A stretch of DNA of 64,000 nt, taken from Alkaliphilus metalliredigens QYMF. Its GTDB lineage: Bacteria; Bacillota; Clostridia; Peptostreptococcales; Natronincolaceae. The stretch is from contig NC_009633.1 in the NCBI RefSeq assembly GCF_000016985.1, positions 2,046,001 to 2,110,000 of the forward strand, given 5' to 3'. The notes beneath the pieces are model-generated. The model ran no database searches and had not been told where the DNA came from. It saw only the letters and a program-made list of their open reading frames with translations. Below, piece by piece: positions 25,640 through 34,142 of this stretch. Both the position numbers and the translations under genes were made by a program. How positions within the stretch are numbered: the first letter of the stretch is position 1; the number at the start of each line of letters is the position of its first letter.

Positions 25640-27844
25640 ATGAATAAAAAAATAGCCATTGTGCTTGCAGCTATACTTGCAATTGCACCCAATATGAATC
25701 TAAAAGCATATGCAGAAGGTTCCGAGACAAACATAGCGTATTTCGCCGATGTGATTTTAGAAGAAGTGATTCGACAAGAACTTGAACAACCCGAAGGAGA
25801 TCTACTGGTCAGTGAGTTAAGTGAAATTAAAGAAATATCTGCTGGTGGGTTAGAAATCAGTTCCTTAGAAGGGATCGAACAATTGATAAATCTGACTTCC
25901 TTAGATTTGAGGGAGAATTTTATTGTGGATTTAGAACCCTTAAGGACTTTGAAGAATCTAACCTCTTTGAATATAAGGGAAACGATGGTAACTGATTTAT
26001 CTCCTTTACAAGATTTGATAAATTTAGAGTATTTAAATATCCACTCCACACCTATAACGAATGTGGCGGTAATTGGAAATTTACAAAGACTGGAGACTTT
26101 GATTATGAGAAATGTTCCTATAGGGGACGATGTTTCTTTTTTAGAAAATCTTAAAGCACTTACTAGACTAAATGTACGTAACACCAATATAAAGGATATT
26201 ACGGTACTGGCTAAACTGATGGAGGAAGGGGTTTTACAAGACAATCCCCAGTTAGGAATCGAAGCAGAGTTAGATTTGCGAGATAATCCTTTATATGTGG
26301 ATGCAAGCTCAGATGCATATGAAGCGATTCGAGGGATTTGGGAGAATATAACCAATAGACACCCTAATGACTTGCCAGGCGTTACAGATTTAGCTGCAGG
26401 ATCGGAAAAAGTTATCGATTATGAAGAATTATTTATAAAGGACAATATAATAGACATCCATGTTGAAATTTCCGAAGAAGATTGGGAGAGCATACTTGGG
26501 GACCCTATGGCAAAGGAATACAAAAGTGCAAATATAACAGTAGATGGTATAAACTTAGAAGATGTGGGACTTCGAACCAAGGGCAATTCAACTTTAAGAA
26601 CTACTGCAAATAGTGAGTCTGAACGTTACAGCTTTAAAATAAAGGTAGATAGGCATATAGAGGAACAAACCCTTTTAGGGCTTGATAAATTTGTTTTAAA
26701 CAGCAATGTGATGGACCCTTCCAATTTACGGGAGTATCTAAGCTATGAACTTCTCAGAGAACTTGGCGCAGATGTACCACTTACAAACTTTGCCAATATC
26801 TATATTAATGGTGAATTATATGGATTCTACCTTATGGTGGAAGCAATTGATGATAGCTTTATTGAGAGAAACTTTGAAGATAACAATGGTAGTCTATATA
26901 AGGCAGGCCAAGGCAGTTCACTTCAGCATGTAGAGGATAGTAACTATGATTCTTTAGATTTAAAATCAGGATATTACGAATCAAAAACAGATCTTAAAAA
27001 CTTTATAAAGGTTCTAAATGAAATGCCAGAGGGTGAAAAAGGTGAAATTGAAAGTGTCTTGGAGGTAGACAGTGCATTAAGATATTTTGCAGTCAATACT
27101 GTTTTAGGAAATTATGATAGCTACCATGGTAATAGGTCTCATAACTACTATTTATATGGCCAAGAGAGTAAATTCACAGTATTACCGTGGGATTTTGATT
27201 TATCCTTTGCAGGTTTTAGTAGAGGAGATTTGAAAACCATACCAATTGACGAACCTGTTGCACAGGGAGAAAATTTAGAAAATTATCCACTCATTAACAA
27301 TCTATTAGCAGTAGAGGAGTACAAAGAAAGGTATTATGAGTATATAAACGAGAGTCTTGCTTATCTTGAAAACTTTGAAGAAAGAGTGACAGAGCTGACT
27401 GATATGATAAGACCTTATGTTGAAGTAGACCCTTCAAAATCCTATACAATGGAGCAGTTTGAAGCAAACACAACCTATTCTGAGACAAGTGATGAAGAAA
27501 TAATAGATTTTATGGAAAATCCAATGATGGAACGAGAAAATCAAATGCAAAGACCTCAAGAGTGGGAAGCTCAAGGAGAAAGACAGATGCCTCAAGAAAT
27601 GCAGATGCCTCAGGATATGGCAGAAAGATTTGCAAATGGGGATAGAATTGAACCACCACAAGGAGAAATGGGTGAGAATATGGAGGACAGACCACAAAGA
27701 GGCCCAGGCGACAACATGAGAGGTGGACCTGGTGGTATGATGGGGAATTCAACTTCTATTATAAACTTTGTAAGAGGACGGGTTGAAAATATCAAGCAAC
27801 AATTGGCAGGTGAGATACCTACTACAGGAGGTACAATTAGATAA
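25640..27844 (+). CDS. Secreted CotH kinase-family protein with leucine-rich repeats
   Basis: A 734-residue protein. A signal peptide ends near AYAEG. Residues ~30-215 hold about seven internalin-type LRRs (LTSLDLRENFI, LTSLNIRETMV and so on). Residues ~255-590 match the CotH kinase fold: VGLRTKGNSTLR, YSFKIKVDR, KFVLNSNVMDPSNLREYLSYELLRELG split over the conserved block, GEYG-like ELYGFYLMVE, LYKAG and LPWDFDLSF. CotH proteins are atypical kinases, known in spore coats. The C-terminal ~130 residues are Met/Gln/Pro/Glu/Gly rich, like the tail of the upstream protein. ATG 25640 follows GGAGG. Confidence 0.88.
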   Translation: MNKKIAIVLAAILAIAPNMNLKAYAEGSETNIAYFADVILEEVIRQELEQPEGDLLVSELSEIKEISAGGLEISSLEGIEQLINLTSLDLRENFIVDLEPLRTLKNLTSLNIRETMVTDLSPLQDLINLEYLNIHSTPITNVAVIGNLQRLETLIMRNVPIGDDVSFLENLKALTRLNVRNTNIKDITVLAKLMEEGVLQDNPQLGIEAELDLRDNPLYVDASSDAYEAIRGIWENITNRHPNDLPGVTDLAAGSEKVIDYEELFIKDNIIDIHVEISEEDWESILGDPMAKEYKSANITVDGINLEDVGLRTKGNSTLRTTANSESERYSFKIKVDRHIEEQTLLGLDKFVLNSNVMDPSNLREYLSYELLRELGADVPLTNFANIYINGELYGFYLMVEAIDDSFIERNFEDNNGSLYKAGQGSSLQHVEDSNYDSLDLKSGYYESKTDLKNFIKVLNEMPEGEKGEIESVLEVDSALRYFAVNTVLGNYDSYHGNRSHNYYLYGQESKFTVLPWDFDLSFAGFSRGDLKTIPIDEPVAQGENLENYPLINNLLAVEEYKERYYEYINESLAYLENFEERVTELTDMIRPYVEVDPSKSYTMEQFEANTTYSETSDEEIIDFMENPMMERENQMQRPQEWEAQGERQMPQEMQMPQDMAERFANGDRIEPPQGEMGENMEDRPQRGPGDNMRGGPGGMMGNSTSIINFVRGRVENIKQQLAGEIPTTGGTIR

Positions 27845-27864
27845 ATTTTCATATAGGAGTAAAT

Positions 27865-27905
27865 AAACCGCCCTAAGGATTATCTAGTCAGTAGGGCGGT
27901 TTTTC
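27865..27905 (+). terminator. Rho-independent terminator after the CotH gene
   Basis: AAACCGCCCTA (27865-27875) pairs with TAGGGCGGTTT (27892-27902), followed by further T. It separates the DUF4353/CotH transcript from the VTC operon. Confidence 0.9.
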
Positions 27906-27933
27906 TATGTTAAATGTTAACTTTGTCTGTTTT

Positions 27934-27965
27934 TTAAGGTTTATTTAAGGTTAAATTTGTAAAAT
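27934..27965 (+). promoter_or_regulatory. TTAAGG operator and promoter of the VTC operon
   Basis: TTAAGG at 27934-27939 and 27945-27950 (11-bp period), then 9 nt and TAAAAT (27960-27965). The layout is identical to both arms at 23.7 kb, so the same response regulator is the likely activator. Confidence 0.75.
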
Positions 27966-28013
27966 GAAATAAAGTAAGGTGAAAAATAATCAAATAAAGA
28001 AAGGAGCAATGAA

Positions 28014-28802
28014 ATGGCAAAAGAAGTTTTCAATAGACATGAAAACAAGTATTTAATGAATCGGGATAGCTATGAAAAGCTTCAAGAGAAGCTACTATAT
28101 TATATGGATATAGACGAGTACAATAAGACCAATGAAATGTATACCATATGTAATCTATACTATGATACGAAGGATGACCATCTAATAAGAACTTCATTAT
28201 CAAAGCCAAAGTACAAGGAAAAACTTCGAATTAGAGCATATGGCGTTCCTAAAGAAGATGAAGAAGTGTATTTGGAGATAAAAAAGAAGGTTTATGGCTT
28301 GGTAAATAAGAGAAGAACAACAATCAAGCTAGAGGAAGCCTATGATTTTGCAACTACAGGGATAAAACCTGAGAGAAAGGAGTATATGAATAAACAGGTG
28401 ATGAATGAACTGGAGTATATGTTTAAAGTATATGATCTTGAACCAAAACTATACTTGGCTTATGATAGAAAAGCCTTCTTTAGCAAAATAAACAGAGACT
28501 TACGAATTACCTTTGATACAAACATAAGAACACGAAGATATGACTTAGCCCTTGAAAGTGGTGATTATGGGGAGTCGTTATTGGAAGAAAATCAATGGCT
28601 CATGGAGGTTAAGGCAGAAAAAAGTATTCCCATATGGTTGTCTCGGCTACTCTCAGAAAACAAAATATACAAAATAAGCTTTTCAAAATATGGTGCAGAA
28701 TATAAAAAGATGCTATTAAGCAATCAACCACAGAAGGGAGAAACAAAAATATGTTTGAAACAATATTCGATACTACCACAGCTCAGACCACTATATCTTT
28801 AG
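28014..28802 (+). CDS. VTC-domain (polyphosphate polymerase-like) protein
   Basis: A 262-residue single-domain protein with the triphosphate-tunnel fold of VTC proteins. Tunnel-lining charged residues are visible in RHENKYLM, LRIRAYG, EIKKKVYG, NKRRTTIKL, LMEVKAE and FSKYGAEYK, and YYDT is the usual strand motif. In yeast Vtc4 this fold makes polyphosphate from ATP; here the activity is inferred. The adjacent membrane protein gene overlaps it by 52 bp, implying a cytosolic enzyme at a membrane channel. AGGAGC precedes ATG 28014. Confidence 0.87.
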   Translation: MAKEVFNRHENKYLMNRDSYEKLQEKLLYYMDIDEYNKTNEMYTICNLYYDTKDDHLIRTSLSKPKYKEKLRIRAYGVPKEDEEVYLEIKKKVYGLVNKRRTTIKLEEAYDFATTGIKPERKEYMNKQVMNELEYMFKVYDLEPKLYLAYDRKAFFSKINRDLRITFDTNIRTRRYDLALESGDYGESLLEENQWLMEVKAEKSIPIWLSRLLSENKIYKISFSKYGAEYKKMLLSNQPQKGETKICLKQYSILPQLRPLYL

Positions 28803-29437
28803 TAACAGCCATGTTAACCATTATGGTGTCCTTTGTTTTAGGAGGAATGGTAAGCTTAACCTATAGGAGGACATGCGAGAAGAGTAGCTACTCTCAGAAT
28901 TTTTCTCTCACACTGGTACTTCTATCAGTGGTGGTAGCCATCATCATTCTTTTAATAGGAAGCAACGTGGCACGGGCCTTTAGCTTGGCAGGGGCATTTT
29001 CCATCATTAGGTTTAGAAGCGCACCAGGGGATCCAAAGGATATTGCCTATGTTCTTTTCACAATGGCAGCAGGACTTGCTTGCGGGGTTGGATTCTATGG
29101 ATATGGTGTTCTGTTTACAACCGTTCTTTGTCTCCTCATGCTAGTTCTTAATTTCATCAACTTTGGTGAGCAGAATTTCTCACAGAAGATGATTAAGATA
29201 ACAGTTCCTGAAGATTTAGACTTCGAAGGGGCATTTGATGAGGTATTTGAAAGTTTTACAGATAGTTACCAGCTTATAAAAGTTAAAACCATTGATTTAG
29301 GTAGCCTGTACCAAGTGGTTTACATGGTAACAATGGACCATAAAACAAATCAAAAAGAATTTCTTGACGCATTGCGCTGCAGGAATGGAAATTTAAATAT
29401 TACATTGGCCCTGTCTGGTGACGGGAAAGAATCGTAA
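28751..29437 (+). CDS. DUF4956 membrane protein
   Basis: A 228-residue protein with four hydrophobic segments in the first ~135 residues and a soluble C-terminal ACT-like half. The conserved loop SLAGAFSIIRFRSAPGDPKD (around residue 77) marks DUF4956. It is regularly paired with VTC-domain proteins and may guide the polymer across or onto the membrane; this is inference. The start lies 10 bp after GAAGGGAG inside the VTC gene. Confidence 0.87.
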   Translation: MFETIFDTTTAQTTISLVTAMLTIMVSFVLGGMVSLTYRRTCEKSSYSQNFSLTLVLLSVVVAIIILLIGSNVARAFSLAGAFSIIRFRSAPGDPKDIAYVLFTMAAGLACGVGFYGYGVLFTTVLCLLMLVLNFINFGEQNFSQKMIKITVPEDLDFEGAFDEVFESFTDSYQLIKVKTIDLGSLYQVVYMVTMDHKTNQKEFLDALRCRNGNLNITLALSGDGKES

Positions 29438-29806
29438 TTTCATATATAGAATATTCATGTCAAACAACTTAATTTTCATCTCAAGAAAAGGTAATAGGAA
29501 AATAATCCCTGATTTAAAAGGGTTTTAGCAAGGCTTTGAAGAAAGGATTAATATTGTCATTTTTTCATACTTTCTGATGATAAAAATAGGGTAGATGTTC
29601 ATTTACAATAAATGAGTAAGTATAGCATGCTAGTAATATTGTGTTATTAAAGGAGGGGGCTTCTTATGTAAGTAGCAAGACAAAGGTACATACAATCTAC
29701 TTTTAAAGATGGTTATGCGCGTAATCCAAACGAGACATAATTAGATCTGTTGAAGATTATTTATATATACATGATAATACCATGATTAAATAAGAGGATG
29801 TGTGTT
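29438..29806. other. Intergenic region with a decayed reading frame
   Basis: 369 bp. An excellent AGGAGG (29651-29656) leads to ATG at 29666, immediately followed by TAA. The frame continues VARQRYIQSTFKDGYARNPN before another stop. It looks like a gene start disabled by a nonsense codon, or less likely a deliberate start-stop element. No promoter was identified for the following gene. Confidence 0.45.
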
Positions 29807-30877
29807 ATGAAAAAGAATTTACTGAAGATAGTAGGGCTTGTTTTTATATGTATGATTGGATATTTTTATTGGATAGAGTACATACAACCAGTACATTTTA
29901 ACGATGTTAGAGTGAAGACTGCTCTTTTAGAAAGGCTGGGACACACAGCAGATAAAGAATTGAGTAGAAGTGAACTGAAAAGGCTAGAGGGACATTTAGA
30001 TCTATCTAATAGAAGAATTACAGACCTTGAGGGAATACAGTACTGTCAAAATATTGAATACATAGACCTATCAAATAATCAAATAGAAAATGTAGCACCA
30101 TTGTTTGAATTAACAAACCTACAAGAAGTATCATTAAGAGCGACTAGAATAGAGAATATAACAGGTATTAAAAACTTTAAAAATGTAACAAGGCTGGATT
30201 TATCCACCAATAAAATTGGCGATATTAATGAGATCTCATATCTTGAAAAAATAGATACTTTAGATATATCTAGGAACAATATATCGGACTTATCGCCACT
30301 GATCTCTCTAAAGAATCTAAAAGTATTGTATGGATTTGGTAATGAAATTACTGATTTAAGTCCGCTATCTACCCTAACACGTTTGGAAGTATTAGTATTA
30401 AGTGATAATAGAATTACCGATGTAAGTCCACTAATTAACCTAACCAGATTAAAATCATTAAGCTTAAGTAGTAATGAAATAGAAGATATATCTGCCTTTC
30501 AAAATTTGAGAAATCTAGAAGAAATCAACATCTCAGATAATTTAATAAGCTCCATTAGTCTCATTGAAAATACAGGTTCATTGAAAAGACTCAGAATAAG
30601 GAATAACCCAATAACGGACTTTGAACAGCCTATTTATATGATAGAGAATACAGATACTAAAATGGTAGGGCTTATACTTACGACTCTCCTGAGAGAAAAA
30701 GGTATATCCTATGAAGAAAATGAAAATGCTGTGATTTTAAAGGACTATGATAATAAGCAGATATCCTACAAAAAATCATTCGATTCAGTTGAAGTGAACC
30801 TAAAAGAGATTACAGATCTTTCCTTTTATGAAGCATTAAATAGAGAATTATGGCTTAGAGTCATAAAATCAAATTAA
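29807..30877 (+). CDS. Membrane-anchored leucine-rich repeat protein
   Basis: A 356-residue protein with an N-terminal membrane anchor (residues ~5-25) and about ten 22-residue internalin-type LRRs (pattern L-x-x-L-x-L-S-x-N-x-I-x-D-I/L-x-P/x-L) across residues ~65-285. The C-terminal ~70 residues form a separate soluble domain. It is likely exposed outside the cell as a binding scaffold. The LRRs resemble those of the upstream CotH protein. ATG 29807 is better spaced from AAGAGG than the ATG at 29798. Confidence 0.8.
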   Translation: MKKNLLKIVGLVFICMIGYFYWIEYIQPVHFNDVRVKTALLERLGHTADKELSRSELKRLEGHLDLSNRRITDLEGIQYCQNIEYIDLSNNQIENVAPLFELTNLQEVSLRATRIENITGIKNFKNVTRLDLSTNKIGDINEISYLEKIDTLDISRNNISDLSPLISLKNLKVLYGFGNEITDLSPLSTLTRLEVLVLSDNRITDVSPLINLTRLKSLSLSSNEIEDISAFQNLRNLEEINISDNLISSISLIENTGSLKRLRIRNNPITDFEQPIYMIENTDTKMVGLILTTLLREKGISYEENENAVILKDYDNKQISYKKSFDSVEVNLKEITDLSFYEALNRELWLRVIKSN

Positions 30878-31055
30878 AATACAACTCCAATATGATGGAC
30901 ACCCCTTCAGTAGGACCACAAAAAAAGTAGTGGATGTAAAATGACTCCATGGAATGTTATTATTTTTTTACAAGAGAGGTAATGAACATTGGAAGTAAAT
31001 AATCCTTTTTTTATGGTTAAATAGATAAGTAAGGATGATAAAAGGAGGCGTTAAT

Positions 31056-31517
31056 GTGACTAATTTTCAACCTATTACAGAAGAATTACTAGAATTTGTA
31101 CTAGAAATAGTTAATTCGAATTCTGATTATAATATTTTAGAAAATGGAAATCCACTTAGAACCATAGAGGAGGTAAGGAGTGAATTTCTGAACGAAACCA
31201 CTGATAGTTACCTGATCATTTTAGAAAATAAGTATGTAGGAATCATTGATTTTTTAAAAAATAATCCTAAAGATAATCATCCGTGGATAGGTTTACTGAT
31301 GATTCATGGAGATGATCATTATAGAGGATATGGGAAAAAGGCCTATGTTCTGTTTGAGGAAATACTAAAACAGCAAAAGACAGATAAAATTCGAATTGGT
31401 ATATTACAAAAAAATAGTAGTGCTAAAGCCTATTGGACATCCTTGGGTTTTAAGTTTTATGATAATAGGCGATGGGAAGGAAAGTTAATTGAATGCTTTG
31501 AAAGACAATTAACATAG
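31056..31517 (+). CDS. GNAT family N-acetyltransferase
   Basis: A 153-residue acetyltransferase. The acetyl-CoA loop is HYRGYGKKAYV (R/Q-x-x-G-x-G/A), preceded by the strand WIGLLMIHG and followed by NSSAKAYWTSLGFK, the classic motif B. The substrate is unknown. The start is GTG at 31056, 9 bp after AAAGGAGG; the upstream ATG overlaps the ribosome site. Confidence 0.85.
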   Translation: MTNFQPITEELLEFVLEIVNSNSDYNILENGNPLRTIEEVRSEFLNETTDSYLIILENKYVGIIDFLKNNPKDNHPWIGLLMIHGDDHYRGYGKKAYVLFEEILKQQKTDKIRIGILQKNSSAKAYWTSLGFKFYDNRRWEGKLIECFERQLT

Positions 31518-31519
31518 AG

Positions 31520-31723
31520 TGTGCATATCTATTTAGTGGAAGCATTTTAGAAAATATTGGATATGGGAGAGTAGAAGCAACTTCTTCCATCGACACCCAA
31601 ACAGAGCAAATTATCCGAGAAGCAATTAAAAAAGTGTTAAAAGGGAAGAACAAGCTTTATTATAGGCTTTATACAAACCAGTTTTTAGAGGAAGAAGACA
31701 AAAAAATATTACAGCAATCGTAA
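31520..31723 (+). pseudogene. ABC exporter fossil with internal deletion
   Basis: The frame reads YLFSGSILENIGYGRVEAT directly joined to SSIDTQTEQIIREAIKKVL. In intact ABC exporters the first piece lies just after the Q loop and the second just after Walker B (DEATSSID). The signature motif and Walker B between them are missing. The join falls at the shared residues EAT, suggesting deletion between short direct repeats. Walker A, the membrane domain and the H loop are also absent. It abuts the GNAT stop. Confidence 0.75.
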
Positions 31724-32000
31724 TGGAGACAAAAAAGAAGTCATTAATATGGGCGTATCATACTGTAGAAAGAAAGGTGAAGATATTATTTAGAAGCATC
31801 TACTCAGGTAGGTGCTTTTCTATGCCAAATTTTGAGAAAACATACTGTCTTCCATTCATTTGCTACCACAGTAACCACGGACAATGGACCTGTAGCCATA
31901 TAAATTATATTTATTTCCCTGGGAATTTTAAATCCTTTTTTCAGTTATACTCGTTAATATAAGTGTAGGAGATTTTACAAAACGAAAGGAGGCGTTCATC
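31724..32000. other. Intergenic region before the ECF sigma gene
   Basis: A frame at 31723-31962 (79 codons) crosses a terminator and has no ribosome site, so it is not credited. After the terminator the region is AT rich with a possible TATACT at ~31952. A distinct ECF-type promoter was not identified. Confidence 0.4.
31794..31819 (+). terminator. Rho-independent terminator
   Basis: AAGCATCTAC pairs with GTAGGTGCTT around TCAG, followed by TTC. It marks the end of the former ABC gene or GNAT transcript. Confidence 0.75.
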
Positions 32001-32543
32001 ATTGAGGACTATCAACTAATATGGCGGATAAAAAAAGGCGATCAGCAGGCATTTGATACTTTAGTAAGAAAACATTATCAAAATATTTATAGCTATTGTA
32101 TCAGAAGAACAGGGAATCAAGTAGTGGCCGCTGACTTAACACAGGATATTTTTCTAAAGCTGGTAAAAGCCATATATAACTATCACTTTACAGGAAAATT
32201 TACTAACTTTTTATTTACAATAGCCGTTAATACTTGCAACGATTATTATAAAAAGCCCCAGCAGAGCTATGAAGATATTGATAGTCTGCGGAAAAGTGAT
32301 AGTAAACCTGAACCTATAGAGAGTGTCATACAAAAAGAGGAAGCAAAGGCTATCAAGCAAAAAGTTGATGCGCTTCCTGATATTCAAAAAGATGCCATTA
32401 TCCTTTATTACTATCATGATATGAAGGCAAAGGATATTGCAAAAATTATGGGAGTAAGTTTACCCACAGTAAAATCACGATTGAAGCAAGGAAAGGATAA
32501 GCTGAAAAAAATGTTTAGTGAGGAGGATTACTTTGAAAGATAG
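32001..32543 (+). CDS. ECF RNA polymerase sigma factor
   Basis: A 180-residue sigma-70 family protein. Region 2 spans EDYQLIWRIKKGDQQAF to DLTQDIFLKLVK; region 4 contains LPDIQKDAIILYYYHDMK and the HTH AKIMGVSLPTVKSRLKQGK. The first ATG in frame (32124) would delete most of region 2. Homology begins right after AAAGGAGG (31985-31992), where the only start-like codon is ATT at 32001. Use of ATT is therefore proposed. It probably drives the operon that follows, with which it overlaps. Confidence 0.82.
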   Translation: MEDYQLIWRIKKGDQQAFDTLVRKHYQNIYSYCIRRTGNQVVAADLTQDIFLKLVKAIYNYHFTGKFTNFLFTIAVNTCNDYYKKPQQSYEDIDSLRKSDSKPEPIESVIQKEEAKAIKQKVDALPDIQKDAIILYYYHDMKAKDIAKIMGVSLPTVKSRLKQGKDKLKKMFSEEDYFER

Positions 32544-33285
32544 AGATGGTTTTAAAGAAATACTTCAACAACATCACGTTCCCCATGGCAAAGAAGAGGA
32601 TATTGCTAAGACGATACGATTAGGACAAAATGTTATGGATCGAATGGTACCTTCTAAAACAGCCTTTAGTGTGCTCCTCAGAGAGCAAGCAAGATATATT
32701 TCACCTTATCTTTGGGTGACGCAACTCATTGCTATCATCATGACGATGACGTTTTCTATTAATTTAATTGATGCATACCTTGAAATACAAAGGATATTAT
32801 TCGTCCTAACACCTATACTTGCTTTTTTTGCAGTACCAGAAGTAATCAAAAGTATGGTTTACGGCATGTCTGAATTGGAGGATACCTGCAAGAATAGTGT
32901 ATCAAAGATTTTGGTAGCGCGGTTATTTATTATTGGAAGTGTCAACCTTGTGGCGTTAACGATAATGATCACTTTTCTATCAATCCAACACCAGATACCA
33001 TTTACTCAAGTTGTTCTCTATGGTCTAGTGCCCTTTAACATTGTAAACGGAATTCATTTACTGGTGTTCCATTTTGTAAAGATTCGTTCTACTGTAGCAT
33101 CCATTAGCATTTCCCTCTGTTTGGTTGCTTTGATGAAGATGTTAGCAGATCTTAGTTTTTTTATTGCCATAACCGAAACCATGTGGGTTATCTTATTTGT
33201 ACTATCAACAGGGTTTTTCCTAGCTGAACTCTATCATTTTATAAAAGATATAACAAACAAGGAGGTACTTATCGAATGGAACTAA
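32533..33285 (+). CDS. Multi-pass membrane protein, probable anti-sigma-type regulator
   Basis: A 250-residue protein with a ~55-residue cytosolic N-terminus and about six hydrophobic segments. It overlaps the ECF gene by 11 bp, the classic place for a cognate membrane anti-sigma factor, but it shows no zinc (HxxxCxxC) motif. It could instead be a membrane component of the ABC system. TTG 32533 is 6 bp after AGGAGG and preferred over GTG 32518. Confidence 0.6.
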   Translation: MKDRDGFKEILQQHHVPHGKEEDIAKTIRLGQNVMDRMVPSKTAFSVLLREQARYISPYLWVTQLIAIIMTMTFSINLIDAYLEIQRILFVLTPILAFFAVPEVIKSMVYGMSELEDTCKNSVSKILVARLFIIGSVNLVALTIMITFLSIQHQIPFTQVVLYGLVPFNIVNGIHLLVFHFVKIRSTVASISISLCLVALMKMLADLSFFIAITETMWVILFVLSTGFFLAELYHFIKDITNKEVLIEWN

Positions 33286-34142
33286 AGATTAATAAGTTAA
33301 CAAAACAATATGGAAGCAAATTAGCGGTGGACCGGTTTTCTGCCACATTTACCGAGGGGATTAATGGACTGCTTGGTGCAAACGGTTCAGGTAAAACAAC
33401 ATTGATGCGGATAATGTGCGATATATTACGTCCCACATCAGGGGAAGTCTTGTTAGATGGCGTTAATATAACAACGCTAGATGAAGCTTATCGTGAATTA
33501 TTAGGGTATTTGCCACAAAATTTCGGGTATTATCCTGATTTTTCCGCTTGGGACTTTATGCTATATTTTTCATCCTTAAAGGGGTTACCACGGTTGACTG
33601 CTAATAACAGATGCAAGGAGTTACTCGATACAGTGGGACTTTATGAGGTAAGAAAGAAGAAAATCAAGACTTATTCCGGTGGCATGCGTCAGAGGTTAGG
33701 GATTGCCCAAGCTCTAATTAATGATCCTAAAATACTCATCTTAGATGAGCCTACAGTTGGACTTGACCCAAAAGAACGGGCTAAATTCCGTAATATCATC
33801 AGTGATCACTCTACAGGAAAGATCATATTGCTCTCTACCCATATCGTTTCAGATGTTGAATACATTGCAGATAGAATTATAATTATGAAGGATGGGCAGC
33901 TTTCACAGCAGGCCACCACAAATCGCATATGCGATTCTATAAAGGACTTCGTATGGAGCCTACAGGTTGTACCTAAGGATGTGGATAGCTACAATAGTAA
34001 GTTTATTGTGAGCAATCTAAAGCATAGCGGCGAGATGGTGGAGCTTCGTATTGTATCGGAGGAACGACCTTCAGAGAATGCAGTAAATATTTCGCCAAAC
34101 CTTGAAGATTTGTATCTCTATCATTTCAAGGGAGAAGTGTAA
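33276..34142 (+). CDS. ABC transporter ATP-binding protein
   Basis: A 288-residue ATPase. Walker A is GANGSGKTT, the Q loop YLPQNFG, signature YSGGMRQRLG, Walker B ILILDEPTVGLD and the H-loop His in LLSTH. The last ~80 residues form an extra C-terminal domain. It should pair with the two following permeases as an ABC-2 type exporter or regulatory transporter. It overlaps the previous gene by 10 bp and touches the next. Confidence 0.93.
   Translation: MELKINKLTKQYGSKLAVDRFSATFTEGINGLLGANGSGKTTLMRIMCDILRPTSGEVLLDGVNITTLDEAYRELLGYLPQNFGYYPDFSAWDFMLYFSSLKGLPRLTANNRCKELLDTVGLYEVRKKKIKTYSGGMRQRLGIAQALINDPKILILDEPTVGLDPKERAKFRNIISDHSTGKIILLSTHIVSDVEYIADRIIIMKDGQLSQQATTNRICDSIKDFVWSLQVVPKDVDSYNSKFIVSNLKHSGEMVELRIVSEERPSENAVNISPNLEDLYLYHFKGEV

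Noticed and set aside
25579-26355. 258-codon minus-strand frame over the CotH gene start
   Set aside because: Opposite a strong signal-peptide/LRR coding frame, Ser/Ile-rich, without ribosome site.
30895-30960. Possible insertion-sequence end (TGGACACCCC...) after the LRR gene
   Set aside because: No matching inverted partner or transposase sequence was found nearby, so the resemblance is not supported.
31723-31962. 79-codon plus-strand frame upstream of the ECF sigma gene
   Set aside because: It runs through a clear terminator hairpin, has no ribosome site and a composition unlike a folded protein.
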